From Sinotaia quadrata (Eukaryota; Mollusca; Gastropoda; Architaenioglossa; Viviparidae), in the NCBI GenBank assembly GCA_028829895.1, contig CM054181.1, positions 28,232,357 to 28,296,356 of the forward strand: 64,000 nt of DNA, read 5' to 3'. How positions within the stretch are numbered: position 1 is the stretch's first letter; each line of letters opens with the position of its first letter. The position numbers were made by a program, and so were the translations under genes. The notes below the pieces were generated by a model. It saw nothing but the letters and a program-made list of their open reading frames with translations, made no database searches and was not told the DNA's origin. Shown piece by piece: positions 47,701-59,000 of this stretch.

Positions 47701-50700
47701 TGAGTTAAAACAAAACTACATTTTTTTCATTTCTGCTTCAGGTCCTTAAGTGAATCTACAATCCAAAATTCAGAAAAATCAGAGAAAAATTTACTATGCT
47801 GGCAGTACCACTATGCTGCATGGCAGGAGGCCACACAGTGAAAGTGAATCTCAAATCTCTCCTGTTTTCCATCTCTCCTTTTTTGTTCTCTGTCTCTCTT
47901 GGCAGTTCATATTTACTATAATTCCCAGCACCCCCTATGGGCTAAAATAAAAATGCTGTTCCATTGGCTAGAAAAAAACTGTACCAACTAAAACATGTTT
48001 TTTATCTTCTAATTAATTATCCTGTTCTTAGCAAGTGCTGGTCAGTGAAACTAAACACTAATTAAATGTTGATACAAACTGTCATCTCAGTGTCTCTGAG
48101 TCTTCTTGTGTCTTCTACAATTACCCTTGAATCCTGTCTTGTTAATCCAGAGGCATGACCTGCCTCTGCATTGTAGGTTGCCACTTAATAGGTTTGTGAG
48201 ATTTCTTGAATTACCTACCACCTCAGGCACATAAATGAAAAAGCTAATTACCTCAAGTGTACTTTAAGTTCAAATTCAAACTACAAGTAATAGTAATACA
48301 TTGTAGTTTGAACTTAAAGTGCACTTGAGGTAATTAGCTTTTTAGTAATAGTAATACATTTGGTAAAAATATTTCAGACTGAACTGCTGAACTTACACAA
48401 TAAATCAAATAATTCTAAAAACAAAAGTTTCAAAATAACAGATTTCTTTTTATTAATCACTATTACTCAAAAACAGCAAAAAAGTTTGTGTTTCAAAATG
48501 TATAGAAACTAATATAGCCCTTATCATTATAGTTTAATAAAACAGTGTTATTAATAAAAGTTAAACTTAACTTTCAAATTACCAGTATGTACAAAGAAAT
48601 GTATTGTAAGCTTGCTAGTTATGTTCTCAAAATTAAGCATTCAGAAAGAATTCAGCTCTACCATGACTATATGTGTAAAAATTACATGGTTGCTTCTCTT
48701 GGCCAAAATCAGAACAGAACAGGAAAAAAACATATGCAACATAAGCTAATTAAAAAACAAACAAACTGGCAAGTCCATAACCAGATTTTTGTGATGGTTA
48801 CTTAGAATGTTAGATATAGTTATACCAAATTAAGCCTATGTAATTATAAAGGGTTTGCAGAAGGGCTGGTTTGACAGCACAAAAGCAATTTATGTACATA
48901 ATTGATATGCTGATACCTGAAATACACTCAGTATAACATAACTTACATTCTTTGGAAAACATTTTTTTTCTTTTTTCAAGTGGTGCATCTTCTTCACCAT
49001 CATCTTCTTCAAACTTCAAACACAAGAAAGATGTTTACAGAAAAATTCTTACTCCATATTCTTATTCCATAATCTAAACTCATTTTAAAATGTATAAATA
49101 TCCACGTGCTCACACACTACCCTTAACTGTGAATAAATATTTACTAATAAGGACATAATTAAAAAAACTAGTATCTCTACATCAAAGCATCAAAGGTAAA
49201 ACGGTTACTATGCTTTACTGAATGAATATTGTACTAAAATGGGCTTAAATAAATAAGCCAATGTCTCAACCTTGGAGCATCAAAGTTATTAATGTTACCA
49301 ATACCACCCTTAACCATAAATAAATATTTTGCTACCAATTAAATGAATGAAAGCACAAAAGGTAGCAATGTTATTGCCCTTAACAGTGAATAAATATTTT
49401 ACTACCAAAATCATAATTAAACAAACTAAGGTGTACTGATGTGACTTTTAGCTGATTATTAAAAAAGCTGATTAAGAGACCGATTATTTCATTATTATTT
49501 GTTTTATAACAATGACTGGTTCAGAAACATAAACCTATTAGTGAGTTATAACAAGGGTGTTTATGCAGCAAGTTTTTCTTTTTTTAGTCGGGTATTCCTC
49601 CTGCTTGTTAAATGTTAGCTGACACAACTATGATGCATTCTGACACAACTATCAAGCCATTCTTTGGATCTGGTCACAAGTAATTCTTTGCTGAATCAAG
49701 ATGGTGGTCAAGATAAGCTTCTTGTTGCTGGCAATGTCAGCAAAGCATGTGTTCAGATACTGATGTTTGGCTATCATTTACTTCCTTGGTAATGTCCGCG
49801 AATGAGCCTAATGTGACAACAATATTGTTAATCAAGACCTCTGTTAAGCTATTAGAATAGGCAGGTCAAAGAGAGTAGCATAATCCCCCAAGGCTTTTTT
49901 GGTTATAACAAAACCAACACATTGGATGTAGAATTCCAGCATGTCTGGACATCCTGGACAAGTTTCTTATGGGCAATGGCAAATTTTTCCTGCTACTCTT
50001 CAAACTGCTTTTGTGCTGGAACTTGCTGACTATGAATCGCAAGATCACCAAAACATCTTTGACAGCTCACTGCGACAGAATGCCATCACTGACAAGAAGC
50101 TGCAGTGTGTGTGCAAAACAGTTGATTTCAGCCAGATGTATTGCTTTTAACCATGTTTGCACCCCATCACACAGACAAACATGCTTATGAGAACTGGGAA
50201 TGTTGTATTCCTCATATAATTTGTCCAGTTTGCTCACCAAATGTTCTCCCATGTGTGATTCATCGAGAGGCATTGCTGCTAAAATGAACTGTTTCCACTG
50301 AAAGTCTTCCATCAGTCACTGTGCCATAAGACTCAATAAGGCTATGCTGATGTACGGATCAGTACGTATCAGAGGTCAAACTAAGGTCTGATTGGGCATA
50401 AATCATGCACCTTGCTTAGCACTGCCTTATGCATGTCAGGTATCAAAGATTTGGAAAAGTACTTCTGACTTGGAATTTTATAATGTGGTTATGCCCTGGC
50501 CATCAGACATTGAAATCCCATGTCTTTAACAATGGAAAATGGTTGCACATCTGCTGCCATGAACTCTACAATAGCTTTGTGCCAACTAAAAGCTCCTGGG
50601 TCGTCAAATGCAAATGCAAATGGCTGCTTCCGGTCCAGCAATAGTTAGAGTTTGAGGAGTTGCTGCAGCTGCTGAAGTTAAATGTGCAGCATCCTTTTCT

Positions 50701-53271
50701 TTTGTATCTGCCAGAAACACGCCATGTTCGATTATGTGCTTGCAGCTGGACAAAATGTTATGTATAGTTTAAAGAATCCTTTCCATCTCTGGAAATGCCA
50801 TGCTTTGCAAAGTGTGCAATTTGCTTTGGACTTGACTGCATTTACTTTGAATAATTCCAGACTAAACTTGAGTGTTTCAAGTTTGACATTATGCACACAA
50901 TTGGTTGTATATTTAATCGCTGGTCAATATTATTAATATTATATTAATAATCCAAACAATCGATTCACGCTCTTGAAACAATGTTTTAAATCATGTTGCT
51001 GGCTGGATGCATGCACCATGCTGCGAGTCATGCGCTGAAGCAGCTGAACAGTGAGGTATCCATTTATTCCTTAATTTCCACTATTTAATTCTGATTTAAA
51101 AATCAAACCATATCAAGATGAATATTATGACTGAATTTATATTTCGAAAATTTGTTTAAATCAGCACCGATTATTTCTGCTGATACCGATTGTTCTAATG
51201 ATCAGCCCAATTATGAATATGGCAGATTAATTGGTACAGCCTTAAAACAAACTGGTATCTACATCAATAATTTCAAAGCATGTCTCTACATCAAAGCTTT
51301 CATTTTTTTTAATAAGTGAAAGTTAAATATATTTTTTAATTCAATGAGCTGACAAGTGTGAGTTCTATTAAGTCAACTGATACAATAACCATCTGTAAAT
51401 GTTCATAAAAGATGTTATACATTATAAAATACACTATTTACTATTATTAATAAGTGAAGTAAAAGGCAGTAATGCAGAAGGTGATGTACTAACCTCTCTA
51501 CTGAGAGGTTCAGGACTGGTTCCTACTCAAAATCAAACACTTAAGGGTAACTCTTAACAGCTTCTTAGCTCAAAAACAGGTTTAGTCCTTAGTCCATCAA
51601 ATGTGTGACCAAATGGCTGTGCATGCAAACAATCCCATGGAAGTACAAAATCAGAGAGAGTGGGTCACTGGCCATTAGGGCTGTCAATTTTTTCTAAAAA
51701 GCTGCCTGGGTACCCGTCCAGATTTTGAACGGGTACCCGCTTGAAAATTAGCATAATCTCCATTGCAACCTGTGATCTCTACACAAAGCTACTTAACCAT
51801 TAAGCATGTGCTCTATTTCACACAGTAGCCAATGGTATACATCTAATGACTTACTATTAATTATGATCTTTATATGTACAACACAAAACTTTAATTTTAA
51901 TATGATCAATCATTACATAAACTAAAACTAAATAAAATGTCAACAACAATAACATATTTAAAAATAGGGCATCAAGTTCAATCGCCCTTCGCCAACAGAA
52001 TTTCATCATATAGATTGCATTTCAATGTGTCACCATCTAATTGCTTGGCATGACTCCACACAGATGATGTCTTACCCATATTAAAAATATTACAATGTTA
52101 TTATTTAATTTTTGACATTAAAATACTGACAAGTTTGTTTACTAAAGTCTTATTAACATGCTACATGTGTTAATGAGCACAGGAAAGGGCATGAGGTAGG
52201 ATGATCCATTTTTTCCATAATTAGATCTAGGTACAGTGGCTGCCATGATTTAGCAGGCTGCAATGGGATGTGAGTGTGACTGGGGGGGGGGGGGAAGTGT
52301 GCTAAATTGAGCCACCACTGTCAGTTCTCTCATTTATTGTGTGATTGGCTTGTCTCTGTCAGTTTTCTTTGCACACACACCCTCTGAATACCCATTTTTG
52401 TTATCACAGGTATCCTTTCACAATTTTACTACCCGGGTATTAGCATGGCAACAGGTACCAGTTGACACCACTACTGGCCATTATCTAGGCTAAATTATAG
52501 AGAAAATTCACTCCCAAACTATACTCTGAATTGAAAACTTTTCCTATGTACAGGGCATCCATTTGCACGATCAGCAAAAGTAGGTCATGACCACAGCTTA
52601 TTACACAGAAACTTCACCCCAAATCTACATTTTCCCCATCCAAAGTGGGAAATTGTGTAAAATGTAAATCCAATGAAAAGTAAGTTAAAATTATGTTGTA
52701 ACATTAAATCAGGAATGTGGAACTCAGGTTTTAATTTTTATATAAAAGCACTGTTCAGAGTGGATTATTTCCTACCAAAGTAAATGTATGAAAAATTGAA
52801 AGTATTATCACTTTATAATATAAACGATATATTTGTAAATGAAAATAATAATTTAGAACAAAACCAACACTTACCTGATCTAAATTAATATTATTTACAT
52901 ATTTATTCCTTATACTTTTAGTTTTTATACAAATAGGCTGGCCTTTAACACCAGCCAGTTAAACTGAATCTGTGAATTGGTAACAATTTAATTATTTTAA
53001 ATGAGATATAGCTTACGGTTAGTGTTTACTGTTTGCAGCTTCTAAAGTATCAGCCCGTGTTGCTACCCATACTAGTAGTAGTATAGTAGTAAAGTAGTAT
53101 TACTATTAAGTATTAGTAATATGACAATAAACGCAAAATTGTATTTAAAATTTTTTATTTAATTTTAATATAACGACAGACGGATGGACTGTAGATAGAT
53201 AGATAGATAGATAGAATTTTGAGATTTTTACTTACATCCAGGCCTGGGTCTTTATCACCTCCATCCGCCAT
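44576..53271 (-). CDS. TAF13: TAF13, transcription initiation factor TFIID subunit 13; complete
   Basis: Histone-fold subunit of TFIID that pairs with TAF11 and contacts TBP during RNA polymerase II initiation. Exons on the minus strand, in order: 53236-53271, 48947-49013, 45868-45965, 44576-44752. Joined they give 125 aa (human: 124). Residues 1-12 are MADGGDKDPGLD, then an acidic run and the basic KRKKMFSKE. LRCMMYGFGDDQNPYTESVD opens the histone fold at residue 35, and DIIFLIRKD and ELRKARKAFDE lie in the C-terminal helices. All splice sites are GT-AG. The start codon is head-to-head with COX17. A duplicated donor follows the third exon (see findings). Confidence 0.97.
44880..45442. repeat. 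~41-bp minisatellite in the last TAF13 intron
   Basis: About 13 diverged units of the type TAGTCAAA..GCATG.TCTGTGAACAGATAGTGCCAGT (written here with gaps). Some units carry an extra CACATTCTGTGAGCAGATAG insertion, and this longer form itself recurs, suggesting duplication of multi-unit blocks. Confidence 0.92.
45827..45888 (-). repeat. 26-bp tandem duplication of the TAF13 exon-3 donor region
   Basis: The exon end AATACATCACTGAAATG/GTAAGA is repeated as AATACATCCCTGAAATG/GTAAGA 26 nt downstream (second donor at 45841), with a third, partial copy lacking a donor beyond it. Both donors read ATG/GTAAGA. Confidence 0.92.
45868..45965 (-). CDS. TAF13: TAF13 exon 3, first half of histone fold
   Basis: Completes Leu and reads RCMMYGFGDDQNPYTESVDM then LEDLVVEYITEM, almost identical to human. 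Acceptor gttttag, donor gtaaga directly after ATG. A second copy of the donor region lies 26 nt downstream. Confidence 0.96.
45966..48946 (-). other. TAF13 intron 2
   Basis: Contains the fold-back at 48238-48343. The stretch 46300-48220 is less A+T-rich than its surroundings and may be an old repeat, but no ends, target duplication or protein motif could be identified. Confidence 0.6.
48238..48343. repeat. Fold-back palindrome with a flanking 17-bp direct repeat
   Basis: Arm 48238-48285 is inverted at 48302-48343. They agree except for one base (T/C) and a 6-nt TTCAAA duplication in the left arm; the loop is 16 nt. The 17-mer AGTAATAGTAATACATT follows each arm (48286-48302 and 48344-48360). 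Confidence 0.93.
48947..49013 (-). CDS. TAF13: TAF13 exon 2, acidic and basic linker
   Basis: Encodes FEEDDGEEDAPLEKRKKMFS then KE and 1 nt of a Leu codon. Donor gtaagt; the acceptor tgtttgaag has a modest pyrimidine tract. Matches human FEEENEE...KRKRLFSKE in layout. Confidence 0.93.
49428..51244 (-). mobile_element. Decayed ZBED-type hAT transposon
   Basis: Minus-strand reading, in order: BED-finger-like remnants (about 50930-50700, including SLVWNYSK and HFAKH), a central region (50600-50430) with FMAADVQPFSIVKDMGFQCL and KYFSKSLIPDM, the core (50312-50067) with LDESHMGEHL and INCFAHTLQLLVSDGIL, and then KLVQDVQTCWNST (near 49990). All are standard hAT transposase motifs. The frame is broken by stops and shifts. 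The 9-mer AAACAAACT flanks the element at 49419-49427 and 51245-51253, probably the target duplication; terminal GGTGTAC and GTACAGCC form a weak inverted repeat. It lies in TAF13 intron 1 in the same orientation as TAF13. Confidence 0.82.
50067..50312 (-). pseudogene. hAT transposase core fragment (open frame of 81 codons)
   Basis: Longest intact piece of the ZBED-like hAT transposase. It holds the SH-type segment before a catalytic Asp region and the CFAHTLQL motif. The residues that continue the domain lie in another frame, where the usual TRWNST reads TCWNST. It has no intact start context of its own and is not expected to make active transposase. Confidence 0.82.
51676..52473. mobile_element. 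Non-autonomous hAT-type element (798 bp)
   Basis: Ends TAGGGCTGTCAAT (left) and the related inverse TTGACACCACTA (right), flanked by identical 8-bp duplications CTGGCCAT at 51668-51675 and 52474-52481. Palindromic GGGTACCC-type motifs lie near the left end. No transposase is present. A 13-14-base G run is near 52285. Confidence 0.9.
53192..53214. repeat. (GATA)n microsatellite
   Basis: About five to six GATA units, 22 bp inside TAF13 intron 1 from its donor site. Confidence 0.95.
53236..53271 (-). CDS. TAF13: TAF13 exon 1 (start codon)
   Basis: ATG at 53271-53269 begins MADGGDKDPGLD; MAD is also the human start. 12 whole codons, donor gtaagt. Confidence 0.93.
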
Positions 53272-53533
53272 AATGAAACCATAAAGTAATCTAAATTAAA
53301 TTTTAAATTAGATCTGTTTTCACTAGAGTTTATGTTTGTCTAGAACCATTTTCTGGTTACCCAGATTGGTCTGTAAGGGACACTACTCTTGCTTAATAAC
53401 AGAGTTAACTGTACACTGTATTACGTTTGAAACGTATTTAGTTGCATCACATTCGCGTATTTCGACCCTCAAGACTTCTTGAAGGTATTTTTTTTTTTCA
53501 ATCATCATTTATTGAAAGCCAAAGTTTTCAACA
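53272..53533. promoter_or_regulatory. Presumed bidirectional TAF13/COX17 promoter
   Basis: The start codons of two divergent housekeeping genes are separated by only 262 bp, which must contain both 5' UTRs and promoters. No clear TATA box is placed for either gene. The stretch is more mixed in composition than the surrounding introns and contains a few CpG dinucleotides (for example near 53450-53465). Confidence 0.75.
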
Positions 53534-53610
53534 ATGCCAGAAGAGAAAAAGGATCAGAAATTAAAGCCTTGCTGTGCATGTCCTGAAACAAAAAAAGAAA
53601 GAGATCAGTG
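53534..53610 (+). CDS. COX17: COX17 exon 1
   Basis: 25 codons plus TG of the Cys26 codon. It carries the CCAC copper site. Donor gtaagt. Confidence 0.97.
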
Positions 53611-54698
53611 GTAAGTGTATATGTAGTGTTCTTTAATAATATAATTGCGTAACCGTTGTTTACGCAATCACTGTATTTTCTATTATTGTACAATTTTGTT
53701 GAGAATTTAAGACGTCATTTTAAGATCATATCTTATTAAAGTCACATATTTTTCTCCCCAATACCAACTAATGTTTTTGATTAATGACTAGACATGATCA
53801 CCTGTGACCTTCAGAATTAAAATCGTTATAATATTATATGTAGGCCTACACTATTAATATTAGGTAGTACTGCAATAAGCATTTTTGCACTAATGACTAA
53901 AGTATGTCTCTATTTAAAGTAATATAGTGGAGCATTACAGGATTATAATAAACACTTTATCAGTGAAATACGTCTCTATTTAAAGTAATAATAGTGAAGC
54001 AGACTGATTACAGATTAGTTACTATTTTAGTAATTTTACCGTTTATTGAACGTGAGTACAAACCAAAAATACATGTAGCTGAAAAAGTTTTACCCGAGAA
54101 AAGTCAGAATGCTTTCGATTAGCTTCATTGTTAAATTATTTAGTGATTTTTCAATCCGCTGACATCCGTTGTCTTTCATAAAAATTAAAATGCATAAAAA
54201 TGCAGATAAGCAAAATTAATAAGTTGGATATGCTGTGGTCCTCCGAAAAGAAATGTTTTATGAGGCGAGGTTTATAATATAGTTTTTTTAAAAACCGTTG
54301 GGATAATATGTATTCCCAGTAAAAGAGAAAAAGAATTAAAATTAAATATATTTTATTTATGATGAGTTTCTGTATTTAATTTTACATCTGAATCACTCAT
54401 CTCCTACAACTTTGAAACTAGGGGAGTGTAAACGTTTATCAATCACATACCATTAAGCCTACCTTAATTGTTTACTGATTAAATAATAAATTATAATTTG
54501 CATGGAGAATCCAGAGAGTTTGTAAAATATTTCATTATTTAAAAGAATTTTTCCATCTGCTTGATCTGCTTAAGACTAAGAGGGCTATTAATAGAGGTTT
54601 ATTTTTGTTCTAGCATTATTGAGAAAGGAGAGGAGCAATGTGGTGATTTGATTGAGAAGCACAAAGAATGTATGCGAAAGATGGGGTTCAAAGTATGA
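53534..54698 (+). CDS. COX17: COX17, cytochrome c oxidase copper chaperone; complete
   Basis: Small copper chaperone of the mitochondrial intermembrane space that hands Cu(I) to SCO1 and COX11 for cytochrome c oxidase assembly. Two coding exons, 53534-53610 and 54614-54698, give 53 aa (human 63; the difference is a shorter N-terminus). The start ATG is the first in the exon and begins [11 protein letters not shown]. The copper-binding CCAC motif is Cys13-Cys14-Ala-Cys16. Twin CX9C pairs are Cys16/Cys26 and Cys35/Cys45, the disulfide frame used for Mia40-dependent import. [12 protein letters not shown] and [18 protein letters not shown] match the human protein closely. Divergent from TAF13. 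Confidence 0.98.
54614..54698 (+). CDS. COX17: COX17 exon 2, to stop
   Basis: Begins by completing Cys26, then [20 protein letters not shown] and RKMGFKV, TGA at 54696-54698. Acceptor gttctag. Confidence 0.97.
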
Positions 54699-54705
54699 CA
54701 AGAGG

Positions 54706-55515
54706 GTAAGGAATTCCCATTTTTTGTATTGTGATTCTATAATATTACTTTAAACATTAGTTATTTACATATAAATAAGTATCTTTCATTACCAGTATAT
54801 GTAAATATCTTACTGTCTTGCTTTAAATGCAGTAATTTTAATTGGAGAGGGTATAACATTTAATGTAAGCATTAACTATTATTTATTAAGGTATAAATTA
54901 TAATGACAGTTACTGAGTTAATGAATTGTTATTAATAGCATTTAGAATTTTTTATTAGTTGTTTGTTATACTACTATAGGACAGCCCAATTTAAACAGAT
55001 TACATTTTATTATATAAATGCAGGTTGTTAAGAGTTTACAGAATGAGGTAAAATACAGAAGTGTCTTATTATTATTGTTATTCTACATATATAATTAATC
55101 TTGGCTCTTTAGGATTGAGAAAAAAATATAGTCAGAAATTTTCATTTTATTTCTGGAAACTTAAAGTATAAAGTCTTACATTATATATATTAATTACAGA
55201 CTTTTTATTTTATAATTTTTAACAGCATATGATTAGTTTTGTAACACTTGTGTTTATTTAAATCAGTGCAATCTAAAAATTTTCTTCAGCATGAAACTGA
55301 TGGAATTTATAATTCAGTTTTAATAAATTTTGATTGAGTACAAATTATAATTTGCATTCCAGGTACAGGGTGGCCTTTCGAATAGAAATAAAAAAATATA
55401 TTTTCTATATAGAGAATTAAAATTGAAATTATAAAAAGCAGGGTTTCTCAGTATATCATTTTTACTTTTTTTGATCTGTAAAAAGTAATATATATATTTT
55501 TTTTTTCATCAACAG
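54706..55515 (+). other. Probable intron in the COX17 3' UTR
   Basis: Seven bases after the stop lies AGAGG/GTAAGG, a good donor. A strong acceptor (a run of T, then catcaacag) ends at 55515. The following exon would run to an AATAAA at 56030. No coding is involved; this is inferred from splice signals only. Confidence 0.55.
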
Positions 55516-56029
55516 ATACTCAAATCAACAAAGAAGGGATTGAATGGCAAAATGTTTTTAACTGTTGAAAGTGTGTAAGATCCTACTCCCAACTTCGGTC
55601 ACTACAGTTCTTGATTTGCAAGATTCAACCATCTCACTGTGTGAAATTTATCTCTTACCTCATATAAATCGTTCAGACTGTCAGAATGTTATCAGTATTT
55701 TTGTTTCCGAGTACCAGATAATATTTACAAGGGATCTGGACATTTTGCAGAAGAAGCAATCAGTCCATTTACTTTTTTGATTTAGTTTAATTGACAAAAA
55801 ATGTTTTTCAACATTGCATTAATAATACACATGAATTTATTTTAAGACCTTTTGCAAAATAGGCTTGGATTCTGATATTAAAAACCTGTAGATGAATCTT
55901 TTTAGACAAAAAGTAAACAAAATTTGCATTTAGAAATTGTTGAATATTTTTGTAGGAAAAATAAATAATATAATTTATACAATGGTATAAAGTTGTTTTC
56001 TATTTAACTGTACAGATTTCTTTACAAAA

Positions 56030-56035
56030 AATAAA
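56030..56035 (+). terminator. Candidate COX17 poly(A) signal
   Basis: AATAAA in AAAAATAAAATGCTTC, followed by a T/G-rich stretch (TATTTTGTTTATCCTTTTGT). Confidence 0.5.
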
Positions 56036-56055
56036 ATGCTTCAACTTCAGTATTT

Positions 56056-59000
56056 TGTTTATCCTTTTGTTTACAAATTCTTCACTTTTCATTTTTATGC
56101 CCTACTTACCATTTACAAGCTTAAATTTATATTTGTTCACCCCAATGTTGCATTGATGATATAGTTTGTGGTGAATGAATAAATATACAAAAAGTCTTAT
56201 ATGACAGTTTTAACATTTAAAGTCTTCAAATTGTTATTAATATTACCATTTAAGTTTAACATGTGACTTCCTGATGATTATATTTTATTTATGATATATC
56301 CTTTGAGCTCTGTTTACCAAAGGTTTGTCACAAGTTGGGATATTTTTGTTTATCGTCTGAAATTCATTTATTTATTTATCATTTATTTATCATATTTTGT
56401 TAAGTTCTTAGCTTTGCTTGTTTTGCAGTCTCTGTTGGTGAGAGAGTAACATTATTTTATATTCAATACTTTAATTAAAGTTTAATTTTGGTTTTGTTGC
56501 GGTTTCTATTGGTGGTGAGTAAAAAATATTAATTTATATTTTGTACACTTTTACTAAGGTTTAATTTCTTTCCTTTCCAGTTGTGTGAAGAACGTAGTTT
56601 TTGTTATGAACAGTTTTATTGACTTTTTATTTGTGCATGAACATGATTCTTGCTTGTAAGATGTTTATCAGCCTCTCACTCACCTCAGTTGTGTTGATAC
56701 TGCTTGTCACCAGTTAACTTATGAAATGATATTGGGCTCAATAAACAAAGTAAGAATTTTCATCTTACTAGTGATAAGACTGCTGCTTTGTGATCTACCT
56801 CATAAACATGGGAAGACTAAATGTCCTGGCAAGTCAGACATAATGTTTTCATTGAACACCTACAGACCATAAAAATTAATTTTTCTGTCACAAAACAAGT
56901 TCATATTGGGAAGACTAAAAACAATGAATTAGAAGTCAGATGGAGGGACAGTTCCATCAGTGTACATGCAGTATTACAACCACATCAGTCAACACAGTTG
57001 CCTCCTTCTTTTACTGAAGAATTAAGACAATTTATGCTGCTAGAATAATATCATTAGATTGTTAAACAAAGTTAGTGACTCCTCTGGATAATTTAAGAAG
57101 ATGCTAGTTAAAATTTAGCAAACATAGACTTTAATTCTAGCTTATGCTAGCTCTAATAATGCCTTACAGAGCACTTTCTAACTATTAAAAAAATTGTCTT
57201 GATTCCATGTGCTTTAGGGCAGGGACAAACTGAATTAACCAAAGCATCAAAGTCTTATTTCTAAATGTTTGAAAATATACTAAAATATTTTACTAGAACT
57301 GTTCTGTATTATCATGGCCTATGCCCGTCACTTCTTATACCTGGTTTAAGAAAGCACTCAGTGATGTAACTGATGGGTGATAGACACAGACAGACAAACT
57401 TGGCTTCACACATCGGGTAATAAATGGCTCAATAACTCTGGTCCCCAGGCATTTTCTGCCACATTTAACATAAAAAAATAGACAAATCCATATATTATAG
57501 AATGATAAGACATAAATATGAAATTATAAGAATTTAATGAGCAAAGAAAAATACAATTTTATAAAACAATAAAAGTGAAGTTACATTTTTGGGATGCAGC
57601 CCAATGTGACTGCATAGGAATAACCGCCTTATACTACCTGTACCACTGCAAGAATGCAGGTTCATATATTCAGTATCTGATAGCTCTTCAAGGAATACTC
57701 TTCTAAGATAACTGTCTCAGAAAATATCCTCCTCTAGGACAATTTCTCTCTAAGACTATTTTCTCTCAGTGTCAAATCTTTGACCAAGAGCCTTAACTTT
57801 GTACTGTCAAAGCCTCTTGAGATGATATTTTCAAGTAAACAGCTATAGAGTTTATTTGATTGTAGCTCTTATTAATAGGAAATGTAATTAACCATTTGTT
57901 TTACTGATTAGGAGTTATATACTCTAGGAATGTGTTTGCACAAATATGTGTACTGTTGTCACAGCTAATGATATAAGATATCTGTACTTAGATTGGGCTA
58001 GATAACTTTATTTCATCAGTGACTATTCTATAAGGATATGACAGTAAGCAAACTAATATGTTGCGTGATGTCATTATAGCACTATGATTAGACAGTGTAG
58101 CAATAGAGTACAGCACTAGAAGTATATATTGATGTATATTGCAAATATTTGACAACAGTTTTTGAGCTGGAGATCTTTCTACCAAAATACTCTTAAACAA
58201 TTACATGCAGAATTTGGCCCTCTTCATGTTCAAGGTTACCTGCTATATTCCAGACTTGCTGTTATGTTAGCTACCAGTCTGTCATCCTAAACCTAGCTGT
58301 CAATCACTCATCCACAATTGGCAGTCTTGCCTGGGAAGACATTAGACTACGGTGAGTTTAGAATTATCTATCCCAACAAATTACAGAATCATCATTCGCA
58401 GCAGAGATCACTGCAAGTTATCTGTGGAGAGTATAAATTTATTGACTCTCAACTTGTCTTCATTTAATAGAGTGAACTTATTATAACCTTAGTTATAGTA
58501 TTATTTAAAAAGACTGCCTGCTGTGCCAGCTATTACATGTAATATCACCATTGCATTCATCAGACTATTATGTTTATTTTATCAACTGATGATAGGCCTA
58601 TACCTGTCTATCAGTCTGTCTGATGAGTGACCAATTATGTCACTTTGTGACTGTGTATGTATCAAACTTGCAGGTATATTTGAGTGAATGTAGCACACAT
58701 AACTAACATCTTTTGTTGCACTCACCCATACATCCATCACATACACCTTTAAAGCATTTTGGATTTTCTTGTTGCATTGGCTGCTTTCGAAAAGAGATCA
58801 CTATCAATATATCAAATGATAATAATTTTTGAAGAGTTTTTGAGGGTTTTTATGTACACTATCAATTATTTTTATTTCCATTCCTTTCCAGCTTTCACAT
58901 AAAATGACAATTAAGTATCATTATTGAACTCATGTAAATATTCAAATAATTAGTAGACATTATATTCAAATATCAGTCTAATGCCTGACAATAGTTTGAG

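Noticed and set aside
46300..48220. Block of less A+T-rich sequence in TAF13 intron 2 as an LTR or other transposon
   Set aside because: No terminal repeats, target duplication or reverse transcriptase/transposase motifs could be found by eye.
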